Source: Caldifarciminota bacterium (lineage in GTDB: Bacteria > Hydrothermota > Hydrothermia > LBFQ01 > DSFT01). From it: a stretch of DNA of 21,059 bases. Positions 1-6,434 of this stretch are shown in pieces. Every line of letters starts with the position of its first letter. Within the stretch, counting starts at the first letter, position 1. The position numbers and the translations under genes were made by a program. Below the pieces are notes generated by a model. It ran no database searches and was not told the origin of the DNA. It saw nothing but the letters and a program-made list of their open reading frames with translations. The DNA lies in assembly GCA_015494735.1 (NCBI GenBank), contig WGAQ01000179.1, positions 1 through 21,059 of the forward strand, given 5' to 3'.

Positions 1-923
1 CCCGTATGGATGAACAGGACTCTGCGGCCCAGCACCCCTTTTCGGGCCATGTCCATCAGGCCGTAAAATGCCTTCGCCGTGTAAACGGGATCGAGAAGGA
101 TGCCCTCAACGAGGGCCACGTGTTTTATGGTTTCCACCACTTCCGGGGTGATTCTGCCGTACGCTCCGAATCCGTAATCGTGGGTTTCGACTTCCATCTG
201 CAATTCCACGGACAGCATACCGGATATGCCTTCCAGTATCCTCTCCACATCTTCCTTCAAACTCCTGACGAATCCACCCACATCGATTCCCACGACCTTC
301 ACACCGTCATTCACAAGCCGGAAACCTGCCAGCAACCCCGCAAGGGTTCCTCCGCTCCCCGCCGCCACCACAACAGTATCCACCGACACATCCAGAGATT
401 TCAACTGATTAATTATCTCCTCCGATGCCAGAACGTATCCCAGGCTCCCAATGGGAGAAGCCCCACCCTGTGGTATAACGTAGGGTTTTCTGCCGGATGC
501 CTCCAGTTCCCGGGCGACCTCATAAGCAACAGAAAGGAGTTCCTTCGTGCTCTTGACCCTCTGAATCCGAACATCCATCCCCAGAAGTCTTTCCAGCATG
601 TAATTCCCCCGCAAATCCTCCCGACCCCTGAGGACCAGAACCACATCCATTCCCAGAGTGCGGGCAGCAACAGCAGTTACCAGAGCATGATTCGAATGAA
701 CTGCACCGATGGTTATCACGGTATCGGCCCCTTTCGATATGGCTTCTCCGAGCAGAAATTCCAGTTTTCGGACCTTATTCCCTCCGATGGCGAATCCGGT
801 GAGGTCGTCCCTCTTCACATAGACATCCAGTTCCAGTTCCCGGCTTATGGCATTCAGGCGATGAATAGGAGTCCTGTTCTTCACAAGATGCACCCGGGGG
901 AAATCCTTCAGGATTTCGAGCAT
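1..923 (-). CDS. PLP-dependent D-cysteine desulfhydrase / ACC deaminase family protein, 3' end cut by window
   Basis: About 307 codons are visible on the minus strand and the frame stays open to the window edge. The N-terminus has a substrate/PLP-domain pattern: VKRDDLTG at 36-43, then GGNKVRKLEFL with the expected PLP lysine K50, then GAVHSNHA around residues 73-80, matching the conserved Ser-Asn segment that binds substrate carboxylate. A glycine-rich phosphate loop (AAGSGGTLAG) follows, and the last visible residues are IHTG, which in the family is followed by a short C-terminus, so only about 20-30 residues are missing. The family converts D-cysteine to pyruvate, H2S and ammonia, or 1-aminocyclopropane-1-carboxylate to 2-oxobutyrate and ammonia; the sequence does not let me choose. 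The ATG at 923 is preceded by GGGAG and lies 10 nt after the lipoprotein stop. An in-frame GTG at 932 is an alternative start. Confidence 0.88.
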   Translation of the reverse strand, partial: MLEILKDFPRVHLVKNRTPIHRLNAISRELELDVYVKRDDLTGFAIGGNKVRKLEFLLGEAISKGADTVITIGAVHSNHALVTAVAARTLGMDVVLVLRGREDLRGNYMLERLLGMDVRIQRVKSTKELLSVAYEVARELEASGRKPYVIPQGGASPIGSLGYVLASEEIINQLKSLDVSVDTVVVAAGSGGTLAGLLAGFRLVNDGVKVVGIDVGGFVRSLKEDVERILEGISGMLSVELQMEVETHDYGFGAYGRITPEVVETIKHVALVEGILLDPVYTAKAFYGLMDMARKGVLGRRVLFIHT

Positions 924-933
924 CGCTCCCACA

Positions 934-1356
934 TCACTGACCCGATTTTTTGGGAACAAGGGGCTTTTCCACTTTCCTGTACTTGAGGAATTTGACCCGC
1001 CAGGTCCACACCCCCTGGTCCACAGTCTTCGTCAGTTTGAGGGCATAATCCACCTTCTTTCCATCGGGATAGAACCATCTGTAATCCGCCATCATGGTGT
1101 CGTTCACTTCCTTCACCATGTAGATTCTGTGGGAATCGGGCACACCCTCCTTTGCGAAGCGCTGCTTCCAGTACTCTTCGAATTTTTCCGGACTCACGTA
1201 CTTCTGGGAAATCTTGTCTATGAGTTTATATGCTTCCTGATACTGCTCATTCTCGAGAGCAGTCAGGTACCTTTCCACCACATCGCGCGGGGTCTCTCCC
1301 TTAATACAGGAGGAAAAGAGGGGCAGGAGCCCCACGAGTATTAGCAGCTTTCTCAT
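934..1356 (-). CDS. Small predicted lipoprotein with NTF2-like/DUF4878-type look
   Basis: The protein has 140 residues. Residues 1-17 form a signal peptide with a lipobox ending FSSC (C17), so the mature protein should be lipid-anchored and extracytoplasmic. The rest is soluble and mixed alpha/beta. The start of the mature part (PRDVVERYLTALENEQYQEAYKLI) resembles secreted NTF2-like domains in which a helix of this kind is followed by a curved sheet; the C-terminal half with repeated W/Y/K strands fits that fold. No catalytic residues are apparent and function is unknown. It sits between the hydrolase (9-nt gap) and the PLP enzyme (10-nt gap), so co-transcription is likely, but it also has its own TAAACT box exactly 6 nt before ATG and no clear Shine-Dalgarno sequence. 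Confidence 0.78.
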   Translation of the reverse strand: MRKLLILVGLLPLFSSCIKGETPRDVVERYLTALENEQYQEAYKLIDKISQKYVSPEKFEEYWKQRFAKEGVPDSHRIYMVKEVNDTMMADYRWFYPDGKKVDYALKLTKTVDQGVWTWRVKFLKYRKVEKPLVPKKSGQ

Positions 1357-1362
1357 ATTCCA

Positions 1363-1368
1363 AGTTTA
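1363..1368 (-). promoter_or_regulatory. Putative -10 box of a leaderless start inside the minus-strand cluster
   Basis: TAAACT on the minus strand ends 6 nt before the lipoprotein ATG and overlaps the stop codon of the upstream hydrolase gene. Initiation 7 nt after the box would fall on the A of ATG. The 20-nt context TTTAAACTTGGAATATGAGA is nearly identical to that of the unrelated membrane gene at 5912. No convincing -35 is seen. Inference only. Confidence 0.4.
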
Positions 1369-1977
1369 AACGAACTCTATGTCATCCACCCTCGTGATGG
1401 TCCCCTGATAGAGGAAGTCTATCTGACGAAGGGCTGCGAGCATGTCGAATTCGTTCAGGGCGGATATGCCATCCACAGGGACATAGATGTTATACCATCG
1501 CAGGGCTGCGCTTCCAGCAGTGTGCAGAACGCAAATATTGGCGACGGTTCCGACGATTATTAGATTGTCGATCTTATAAACATGTCGCAGATAGTGGTCC
1601 AGAGGGGTTCCGTAGAATCCATCGTATCTGGTCTTCTCCACGACGATATCGCCGGGCTGGGGCTTCAGCTCCGGGACTATTTCCCATCCCCATGTCCCCT
1701 TCACCACATGCTTTGGCCAGATTTTGAATTCGGGGTCATCCTCGTAATGGGTGTCCTGCGTGTAAAATACCTTCACCCCCTTCGCTCTTCCCTTCTCCAG
1801 GAGCCGGGAGATGGGCTCTATGGTCTTCACCGAATCGGGAACGAAGAGGGCTCCTTTCTCGTTGCAGAAGTCGTTCTGCATATCCACCACGATGATGGCA
1901 GTGTTTTTCGAATTAAGTTCAATTTTTCCCTCGTGAATCCTGATTTCCGGCACCTTAACGCTCTCTGGAATCCTCAT
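1366..1977 (-). CDS. Isochorismatase/nicotinamidase-family cysteine hydrolase
   Basis: This 203-residue protein has the full catalytic triad of the family: D32 in VVDMQNDF, K115 in VEKTRYDGF and C149 in GTVANICVLHT. A D75-x-H77 pair with H90 further on (DTHYEDDP...WPKH) resembles the metal-binding residues of nicotinamidases (PncA), as does the following VVKGTWGWEIVPEL. It may hydrolyse nicotinamide to nicotinate for NAD salvage, or another small amide; substrate cannot be set from sequence. It heads a minus-strand cluster with the lipoprotein and PLP enzyme. The start is supported by a strong AGGAGGG Shine-Dalgarno (plus-strand 1984-1990) and an upstream TATAAAAT, so this gene, unlike several others in the window, has a conventional leader. 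Confidence 0.9.
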   Translation of the reverse strand: MRIPESVKVPEIRIHEGKIELNSKNTAIIVVDMQNDFCNEKGALFVPDSVKTIEPISRLLEKGRAKGVKVFYTQDTHYEDDPEFKIWPKHVVKGTWGWEIVPELKPQPGDIVVEKTRYDGFYGTPLDHYLRHVYKIDNLIIVGTVANICVLHTAGSAALRWYNIYVPVDGISALNEFDMLAALRQIDFLYQGTITRVDDIEFV

Positions 1978-2005
1978 GGCTTGCCCTCCTTTTAAATCGA
2001 CATAA

Positions 2006-2013
2006 ATTTTATA
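2006..2013 (-). promoter_or_regulatory. Promoter -10 (TATAAAAT) of the isochorismatase-family gene
   Basis: Minus-strand TATAAAAT lies 28 nt before the ATG at 1977, leaving a leader of about 20 nt that contains AGGAGGG. No good -35 is visible. A perfect 6-3-6 inverted repeat (ATCGGG-CAT-CCCGAT, 2102-2116) lies about 90 bp further upstream and could be an operator or a weak terminator of the gene at 2266-2505. The rest of 1978-2265 shows nothing I can support as a gene. Confidence 0.45.
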
Positions 2014-2265
2014 GCAATTGCGTAAGTTTCATAATGCCCATCCGATACCCGAATTCCGCTTCCTCATCCGGATTCGCCATAGTTCAAGTCGTGAAAGATG
2101 CATCGGGCATCCCGATAAACGATATAAGGGATTCGCTTCTGTGCGATGCAGGGTTCTTTTCGGTAAAATCCCTGATGGAAGATGAATTTGCCTGTTATCT
2201 TTCGGAGCCTTCAGATGCCCATCAAAATCGGTATTAAAGTCTGGCAGGAATGCATGTCCTCTGAA

Positions 2266-2505
2266 TCAATCGCAGGGAGTGGCGAATATCGTTTTCTTTA
2301 ATCGATAATTAGCCATCATATAAACCGGCCACATGGTCATGTCAAAGAAGAGAGACATGGGGAAAGAATAAACCGGAGGCTCTGCGAACTGCCCCCTACT
2401 TTCCATTTCACTCCTGCATCTCTGCTGTGCCCTCTCCCATCCAACATGAAAACCCAATCCAGCCAGAAAATACACACCCACGAAAAACAACAGAAGGCGT
2501 TTCAT
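2266..2505 (-). CDS. Small predicted membrane protein, unknown function
   Basis: The protein has 79 residues. It begins with a Lys/Arg then a hydrophobic helix (LLLFFVGVYFLAGLGF, about residues 4-19) and has a second aromatic, hydrophobic stretch around residues 47-67 (SFPMSLFFDMTMWPVYMMANY) ending in a basic segment. The WPVY-type second helix is a pattern often seen in small two-helix inner-membrane proteins, which is why I prefer it over a chance frame. A perfect TATAAT (plus strand 2522-2527, read on minus) lies 16 nt before the ATG and there is no Shine-Dalgarno. It sits just beyond the old end of the CRISPR array and points away from it. No link to CRISPR function can be claimed; a chance open frame remains possible. 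Confidence 0.5.
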   Translation of the reverse strand: MKRLLLFFVGVYFLAGLGFHVGWERAQQRCRSEMESRGQFAEPPVYSFPMSLFFDMTMWPVYMMANYRLKKTIFATPCD

Positions 2506-2521
2506 TCGCTGTATCAGGCAA

Positions 2522-2527
2522 ATTATA
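2522..2527 (-). promoter_or_regulatory. Consensus TATAAT -10 for the 79-residue membrane protein
   Basis: A perfect TATAAT on the minus strand is 16 nt from the start codon, giving an expected leader of about 9-10 nt without a Shine-Dalgarno. The -35 region is not recognisable. A short GGGC/GCCC stem (loop CGTAAA, about 2537-2550) lies between this box and the terminal CRISPR repeat. Confidence 0.4.
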
Positions 2528-2556
2528 AGCCTGCCGGGCCGTAAAGCCCCTCACCC

Positions 2557-4039
2557 ATAAATGCTCCACTCAGGTCAGATAGGGACGTCCCATGCGGAAC
2601 AACGCTCTTTGCTCCATTCGAGTTCACACTCCACTCAGGTCAGATGGGGACATGTTAGAGGGCAGGAATTTGTAATTGCAACCTTTTGTTCACACTCCAC
2701 TCAGGTCAGATGGGGACTGGCAAGTGCATCGGTGAACTGAAGGGCCTTATCGGGTTCACACTCCACTCAGGTCAGATGGGGACATTCAAAAGAATCCATG
2801 AAAGGAGAACCTTCCATGAGTTCACACTCCACTCAGGTCAGATGGGGACAGGTCGTAATCCAGGGAAACCGGATAAACCTTCCAGGTTCACACTCCACTC
2901 AGGTCAGATGGGGACCACCATAAACGGCAGCCTTAACAGGGTCGCCTGTGAGTTCACACTCCACTCAGGTCAGATGGGGACCCCAGAACCATAGCAGTCC
3001 CGAAAAGTGCAAATCGAGTTCACACTCCACTCAGGTCAGATAGGGACAAGCCCGACAGCTCTACTACTCGGGCCTTTCGGCAGGTTCACACTCCACTCAG
3101 GTCAGATAAGGACATAACCAGGAAGCTCCATGTTCCGACTTCCACCTGAGTTCACACTCCACTCAGGTCAGATAGGGACTTCGAATCAGTAATAACAGAG
3201 TTCCCAATAATCAAAGGTTCACACTCCACTCAGGTCAGATAAGGACTCCATACGTGAGAGTCCTTTTCTCTGACATAGACGAAGTTCACACTCCACTCAG
3301 GTCAGATAAGGACGAAGCGTGATATAGGCCTTTACCGCCATGCGGACACGTTCACACTCCACTCAGGTCAGATAAGGACCCAGCATGCGGATTAGGGGGG
3401 CGGCATACAGGAACAGTTCACACTCCACTCAGGTCAGATAAGGACAAAGTATAAAGCGCCTTTTTGAAAACCTTGACCAGAGTTCACACTCCACTCAGGT
3501 CAGATAAGGACGAGCATGAGGTGAAAGTCGGCACATTAGACCTTGACGTTCACACTCCACTCAGGTCAGATAAGGACCGTTGAGAATTATTTCATCCTCT
3601 GTGTCCGTTATGAGTTCACACTCCACTCAGGTCAGATAAGGACCAATTAGATTCTAATGGCCCGGCCGGGACTTGAACCGTTCACACTCCACTCAGGTCA
3701 GATAAGGACCTCGATTACATCCATCGCCGCCCGAACTCGTATAATCGTTCACACTCCACTCAGGTCAGATAAGGACCTAAAGGGACAGAAATAACACTCC
3801 CATGAGTAACGGGTTCACACTCCACTCAGGTCAGATAAGGACGTAGGTAATAAACCATTTTTAAACCGGGAGTAATTGTTCACACTCCACTCAGGTCAGA
3901 TAAGGACCCATCTTGGAAACTCATGATATCAAAATTTATCTCAGTTCACACTCCACTCAGGTCAGATAAGGACTTACCTTTTTAGGTGAGTGAGTTAAAA
4001 CATAAAAGGGTTCACACTCCACTCAGGTCAGATAAGGAC
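2557..4039 (-). CRISPR. CRISPR array: 23 repeats of 30 bp, 22 spacers of 35-37 bp
   Basis: Repeats start at 2557 (degenerate), 2622, 2688, 2754, 2820, 2886, 2952, 3018, 3084, 3150, 3217, 3284, 3350, 3416, 3482, 3548, 3614, 3680, 3747, 3813, 3878, 3944 and 4010. Each begins GTTCACACTCC and ends AGATAAGGAC, or the variants AGATGGGGAC (2622-2981) and AGATAGGGAC (2557, 3018, 3150). I infer minus-strand transcription with the leader on the right: the leftmost repeat has lost its first 10 bases while the right-hand repeats are uniform; cas1-cas2 lie on the right; and in that orientation the repeat ends GTGTGAAC, similar to the common 3' handle ATTGAAAC. The repeat has no strong palindrome. Length and style fit type I (A/B) or III systems; no effector genes are in the window to decide. 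Confidence 0.98.
3644..3679 (-). other. CRISPR spacer matching the 3' end of a tRNA gene plus downstream flank
   Basis: Read on the minus strand this spacer starts GGTTCAAGTCCCGG, which is a T-arm (G52-G53, loop TTCAAGT, 3' stem CCCGG). It continues CCGGGCC, a 7-nt acceptor 3' strand, then discriminator A and then TTAGAATCTAA, with no encoded CCA. The 11-nt TTAGA-A-TCTAA after the tRNA end is a perfect inverted repeat. A tRNA 3' end with flank is the usual attachment site of integrases, so the protospacer was probably an integrative element, perhaps archaeal. The isotype cannot be told. Confidence 0.75.
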
Positions 4040-4455
4040 CGACGGGGTTAAGTTATTGATAATGACCCGTTTCAACCTTTTCAGATAGGGGCGTTTTTCG
4101 GAATTCTTCCAGCAGTGAAGTGATTGATTCACAATGCTTTACATGTATTCCTGACCCGTTTTCCGTTATTTATATCCCCCACCTAAAAAGGACCTTCCCA
4201 CCAGCAGGTGGCAACTTCATTAATTCGACATTATCCAAGCATTAACCCATCTTCCGGGTCGATTTTGCAAATATAACATGCCCATCTCATTCACACCTAT
4301 AAACTTCTCCTCCCCTGCATCAATTCCCGACCTTTCGGCTCTTATACCACCTGCTCACCCTCCCCGAAGGGATAAGGCGCTCCGGATTTCCCCGTCTATT
4401 TCCAGCAAACCGACTGATTGTTTAAAACGAGTTCGCCAAAGTATAAAGCAGAGCG
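4040..4455 (-). promoter_or_regulatory. Gene-free stretch between array and cas2: probable CRISPR leader
   Basis: No convincing gene is present; a plus-strand frame at 4278-4463 has no supporting features. Position next to the uniform repeats and cas2 makes this the likely leader. Visible elements: a repeat-like sequence at 4069-4092; two copies of TGACCCGTTT (4063-4072 and 4152-4161); a 5-bp hairpin CCACC-AGCA-GGTGG (4198-4211), followed on the minus strand by CCTTTTT about 10 nt later; and minus-strand TATAAATA near 4167-4174. The hairpin could help end the cas mRNA or be a protein site. No promoter can be assigned with confidence. Confidence 0.6.
4069..4092 (-). repeat. Shortened CRISPR-repeat-like element inside the presumed leader
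   Basis: Read on the minus strand, its first 12 bases are GCCCCTATCTGA, which match 11 of 12 with the start of the array repeat variant (GTCCCTATCTGA). The end is GTTGAAAC, close to the repeat's GTGTGAAC and to the widespread ATTGAAAC handle. It is 24 bp rather than 30 and lies 29 bp from the first true repeat. It could be a decayed repeat or an adaptation anchor site; chance similarity cannot be excluded. Confidence 0.45.
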
Positions 4456-4737
4456 CTATATGAATGTGTCCAGCGGGTCCTCCGTATTGGTCAGAATTTC
4501 CCTTTTGAGTTTGACATCCTCCCGCAGAATATAGATTATCACGCTGTCGCGGTCTCTATCCACAACTTTCAGAATCTCCTTCTTGAGTTTTTCGAGCCTG
4601 GAGGGGGTTATATCTCCTTCGAAAACGGATTTCTGTATATGGTGAAGATATTTTCGGGCAATTTTGCGCACCGTATTCAATCTGTTCTGGTCTTCCTGAT
4701 TGTCCGTGGCTATATCATAAATCAGTATTACCCTCAT
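4456..4737 (-). CDS. cas2: CRISPR-associated endoribonuclease-fold protein Cas2
   Basis: This 93-residue protein begins MRVILIYDIATD, the first ferredoxin-like strand with the conserved aspartate (D8) of Cas2. It continues through RLNTVRKIARKYLHHIQKSVFEGDIT, the typical helix and second strand, and DSVIIYILRED, the later strand. Length and motif order are normal. Cas2 dimers bridge two Cas1 dimers to form the spacer-integration complex. The start is 1 nt after the cas1 stop, so the two are translationally coupled. It is the last gene before the leader and array. Confidence 0.95.
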   Translation of the reverse strand: MRVILIYDIATDNQEDQNRLNTVRKIARKYLHHIQKSVFEGDITPSRLEKLKKEILKVVDRDRDSVIIYILREDVKLKREILTNTEDPLDTFI

Positions 4738-4738
4738 T

Positions 4739-5677
4739 TCACCACCACGCCCTCAGCGCTCTGTATTTCTGCTCACCTATCAGGTGCTTAATCAACTTGT
4801 ACAATTCCAGCCTTATCAATTGCCGTATCGAGACCTTTCTCTTCAGAGCGGGATGGGTATAGGTGGTTTTAATCAATCTGTCGAATTCTTTCAAAAACTT
4901 CTTTCGACCGCTTTCGCTCAAATAAGTGTGGTTCAGGTCCCGCTCGAAATCCGATTCCCCGATTATGTTCTGCCCGATTACACGCAGAATAATTCGGTCC
5001 GATACTATGGGTTTGAATATTTCCGCAATGTCCAGCGATAGGGAGAATCTTCTGGTGGAGGGCTCGTGCAGATAACTTATGGCAGGATTCAGGGGAGTGT
5101 GATAAATTTCCTTCAATACTGAGGCATATACGAGGGAATTACCGAATGATATGAGCGCATTCAATGGATTGGATGGCGGTCTCTTCGTCCTTTTGCCGAA
5201 TTCCCATCCCGTGAGTTTCTCCATTTCTTCATAATATGCTTTCCTGAATTGGGCTTCCAGACTCATAAGCACCTCTATATCCCTTACCCTGTCCAGGACG
5301 CTCAGGTCGAAATTCACCGCAATATTCCTCATGGAATTGGCTATGGAGCCCCTGACGAATTCCTTTGCGAGATACAGTCGCTTATTTTCATCCATGTAAT
5401 GCTCCGCCTGTTTTACCACCAGGAATCCGGACACAGAGGATTCGCGCGGAACGAAACTGCCCGAATACCACCCGTAATAGTTGAAAAAGTGCACCACGAT
5501 ACCCTTGCTGGAAAGAAAATTCAGCAACTTCGTATTGAGGGATACTTCCGAGAGGATAAAAATTTCCTCCACGTCTTCCACGGGAATGAATTTCTTTTCC
5601 CTCTCATTCTGAAACAGGAGAGTATTTTCCCTTCGAGACAGGGTTCCGTGGCTGAAAATATAATAAACCCTGCCCAT
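4739..5677 (-). CDS. cas1: CRISPR-associated integrase Cas1
   Basis: The protein has 312 residues. The N-terminal beta domain opens YYIFSHGTLSRRENTLLF, as in Cas1 of many type I-B and related systems. The catalytic domain keeps the metal ligands: E141 (LEAQFRKAYY), H204 (AISYLHEPSTRR) and D216 with E219 (SLSLDIAEIFKP), so it should be active in joining prespacers into the array. N180 in the SFGNSLVYA helix is also the usual family residue. cas2 follows after 1 nt. No cas3, cas4, cas5-8 or cas10 gene lies upstream in this window, so effectors must be elsewhere or absent. The start has no Shine-Dalgarno but has a TAAAAT box 8 nt before ATG. Confidence 0.97.
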   Translation of the reverse strand: MGRVYYIFSHGTLSRRENTLLFQNEREKKFIPVEDVEEIFILSEVSLNTKLLNFLSSKGIVVHFFNYYGWYSGSFVPRESSVSGFLVVKQAEHYMDENKRLYLAKEFVRGSIANSMRNIAVNFDLSVLDRVRDIEVLMSLEAQFRKAYYEEMEKLTGWEFGKRTKRPPSNPLNALISFGNSLVYASVLKEIYHTPLNPAISYLHEPSTRRFSLSLDIAEIFKPIVSDRIILRVIGQNIIGESDFERDLNHTYLSESGRKKFLKEFDRLIKTTYTHPALKRKVSIRQLIRLELYKLIKHLIGEQKYRALRAWW

Positions 5678-5685
5678 TCAATCAA

Positions 5686-5691
5686 ATTTTA
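5686..5691 (-). promoter_or_regulatory. Putative -10 box of cas1-cas2, leaderless type
   Basis: Minus-strand TAAAAT (5 of 6 to TATAAT) ends 8 nt before the cas1 ATG. Initiation 7 nt after the box would leave a leader of about 1-2 nt, and no Shine-Dalgarno is present. Spacing and sequence are the same as in front of fusA. No clear -35 is seen. Confidence 0.45.
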
Positions 5692-5899
5692 AATGCTGTG
5701 TGGGAGGATAAAGTTCGAAAGATTCACATCGAAAAGGATGGCGATGCGAAAATACCTACTCAGGAAACGGATATCGACTCCGTCGGGAAATTCATACGGA
5801 TTATACCCGGGTCCATGTTTCTGAGCAGGAATTCGAATATTACGGTGGCGGGATTCGAAAAGAGGTCTGGAGAGTCCGAAAATCGTCAAACTTGGTCTT

Positions 5900-5905
5900 T
5901 AAACT
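5900..5905 (+). promoter_or_regulatory. Putative -10 box of the membrane protein at 5912, leaderless type
   Basis: TAAACT ends 6 nt before ATG, so predicted initiation is at the A of the start codon. The surrounding TTTAAACTTGAAATATGAGA differs by one base from the context of the lipoprotein gene at 1356. No Shine-Dalgarno. Confidence 0.4.
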
Positions 5906-5911
5906 TGAAAT

Positions 5912-6361
5912 ATGAGAATTGGGACCATGGTTTTAATCTGGATTTCTGCACTGGTTTTTGCCGTATTCGGTTTTTATGGCCTCTTCTGGAATGGGAAGGA
6001 TGACCCTCTGGTGGGATGCTGCCTGATATTGGTGTCCCTCGTTTTAGTCGTGCTTAATTTATTTCTGGTCTATCGGGAAATGAAGAAAGAAGAACTCCGG
6101 ACCCATAGGGAGAAACTTTTTTCACTTCTGGAAACCAATGGGCAGAAGATAGAAGACTACAGGTCGAAATATTCGGAGTGCGTCAAAGCGATGTGGAACG
6201 AATTCGATAAGACTCCTGAGTACAATATTGACACTATTGTTGCACTTATTGATAGGGCATGCGCAGGAGACAAACAAATTCTCGAGAAACTGCTGGAAGA
6301 GCGGGAGGAAATAATCAGAGCTCTCGTGCGGGAAGAGACCTCCGATTCGGATTCCTGCTGA
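5912..6361 (+). CDS. Two-helix membrane protein with charged, coiled-coil-like tail, unknown function
   Basis: The protein has 149 residues. Two hydrophobic helices are clear: about 7-26 (VLIWISALVFAVFGFYGLFW) and about 32-54 (LVGCCLILVSLVLVVLNLFLVY). The loop between them is short and acidic, so both termini probably face the cytoplasm. Residues 56-149 are highly charged and helical (MKKEELRTHREKLFSLLE..., then ILEKLLEEREEIIRALV), suggesting coiled coil. I recognise no family. It is divergent from cas1 across 234 bp and precedes the fusA operon by 87 bp, so it seems to be an independent unit. Nothing in it resembles a Cas protein. The chosen ATG keeps the whole first helix. Confidence 0.75.
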   Translation: MRIGTMVLIWISALVFAVFGFYGLFWNGKDDPLVGCCLILVSLVLVVLNLFLVYREMKKEELRTHREKLFSLLETNGQKIEDYRSKYSECVKAMWNEFDKTPEYNIDTIVALIDRACAGDKQILEKLLEEREEIIRALVREETSDSDSC

Positions 6362-6389
6362 TTTATTTGGTAAATTCTGGCTAACGGAA

Positions 6390-6410
6390 CGGTTTAATTC
6401 CACGAAACCG
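6390..6410. promoter_or_regulatory. Hairpin between the membrane-protein gene and fusA
   Basis: CGGTTT and AAACCG form a perfect 6-bp stem with a 9-nt loop. No T-run follows on the plus strand. It could weakly end the upstream transcript or be an operator near the fusA promoter. Confidence 0.3.
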
Positions 6411-6434
6411 GTAATTCCCCTATTCCTTATCCGT

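Larger units (their letters stand above)
5678..5911. other. Divergent intergenic region between cas1 and a membrane-protein gene
   Basis: This 234-bp region carries both putative promoters: TAAAAT for cas1 (minus, 5686-5691) and TAAACT for the gene at 5912 (plus, 5900-5905). Open frames run through it on both strands (minus 5689-5889; plus from GTG 5698), but neither has recognisable motifs. The plus frame runs into the 5912 gene in another frame. A decayed gene is possible; I do not call one. Confidence 0.5.

Noticed and set aside
6..986. A 326-residue plus-strand open frame at the left end
   Set aside because: It is the complement of the PLP-enzyme gene and its junction with the lipoprotein gene; the minus-strand product has clear family motifs and the plus-strand one does not.
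2034..2237. A 67-residue plus-strand frame between the hydrolase and the small membrane protein
   Set aside because: No recognisable motif, no Shine-Dalgarno, and the start lies in the upstream promoter region of the minus-strand hydrolase. It may be chance; left uncalled.
2686..2994. A 102-residue plus-strand frame with a repeated FTLHSGQMGT unit
   Set aside because: It is the CRISPR repeat read in frame: repeat plus spacer is 66 bp in this part of the array, a multiple of three. It has no ribosome site and the spacer-encoded parts are unrelated.
4278..4463. A 61-residue plus-strand frame next to cas2
   Set aside because: Pro/Ser-rich low-complexity translation with no ribosome site, overlapping the cas2 end on the opposite strand; lies in the presumed leader.
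5689..6003. Open frames on both strands between cas1 and the membrane gene (minus 5689-5889, plus 5698-6003)
   Set aside because: Neither translation has domain, signal or conserved pattern; the plus frame starts with GTG and runs into the membrane gene out of frame. Possibly a decayed gene, but not supportable.
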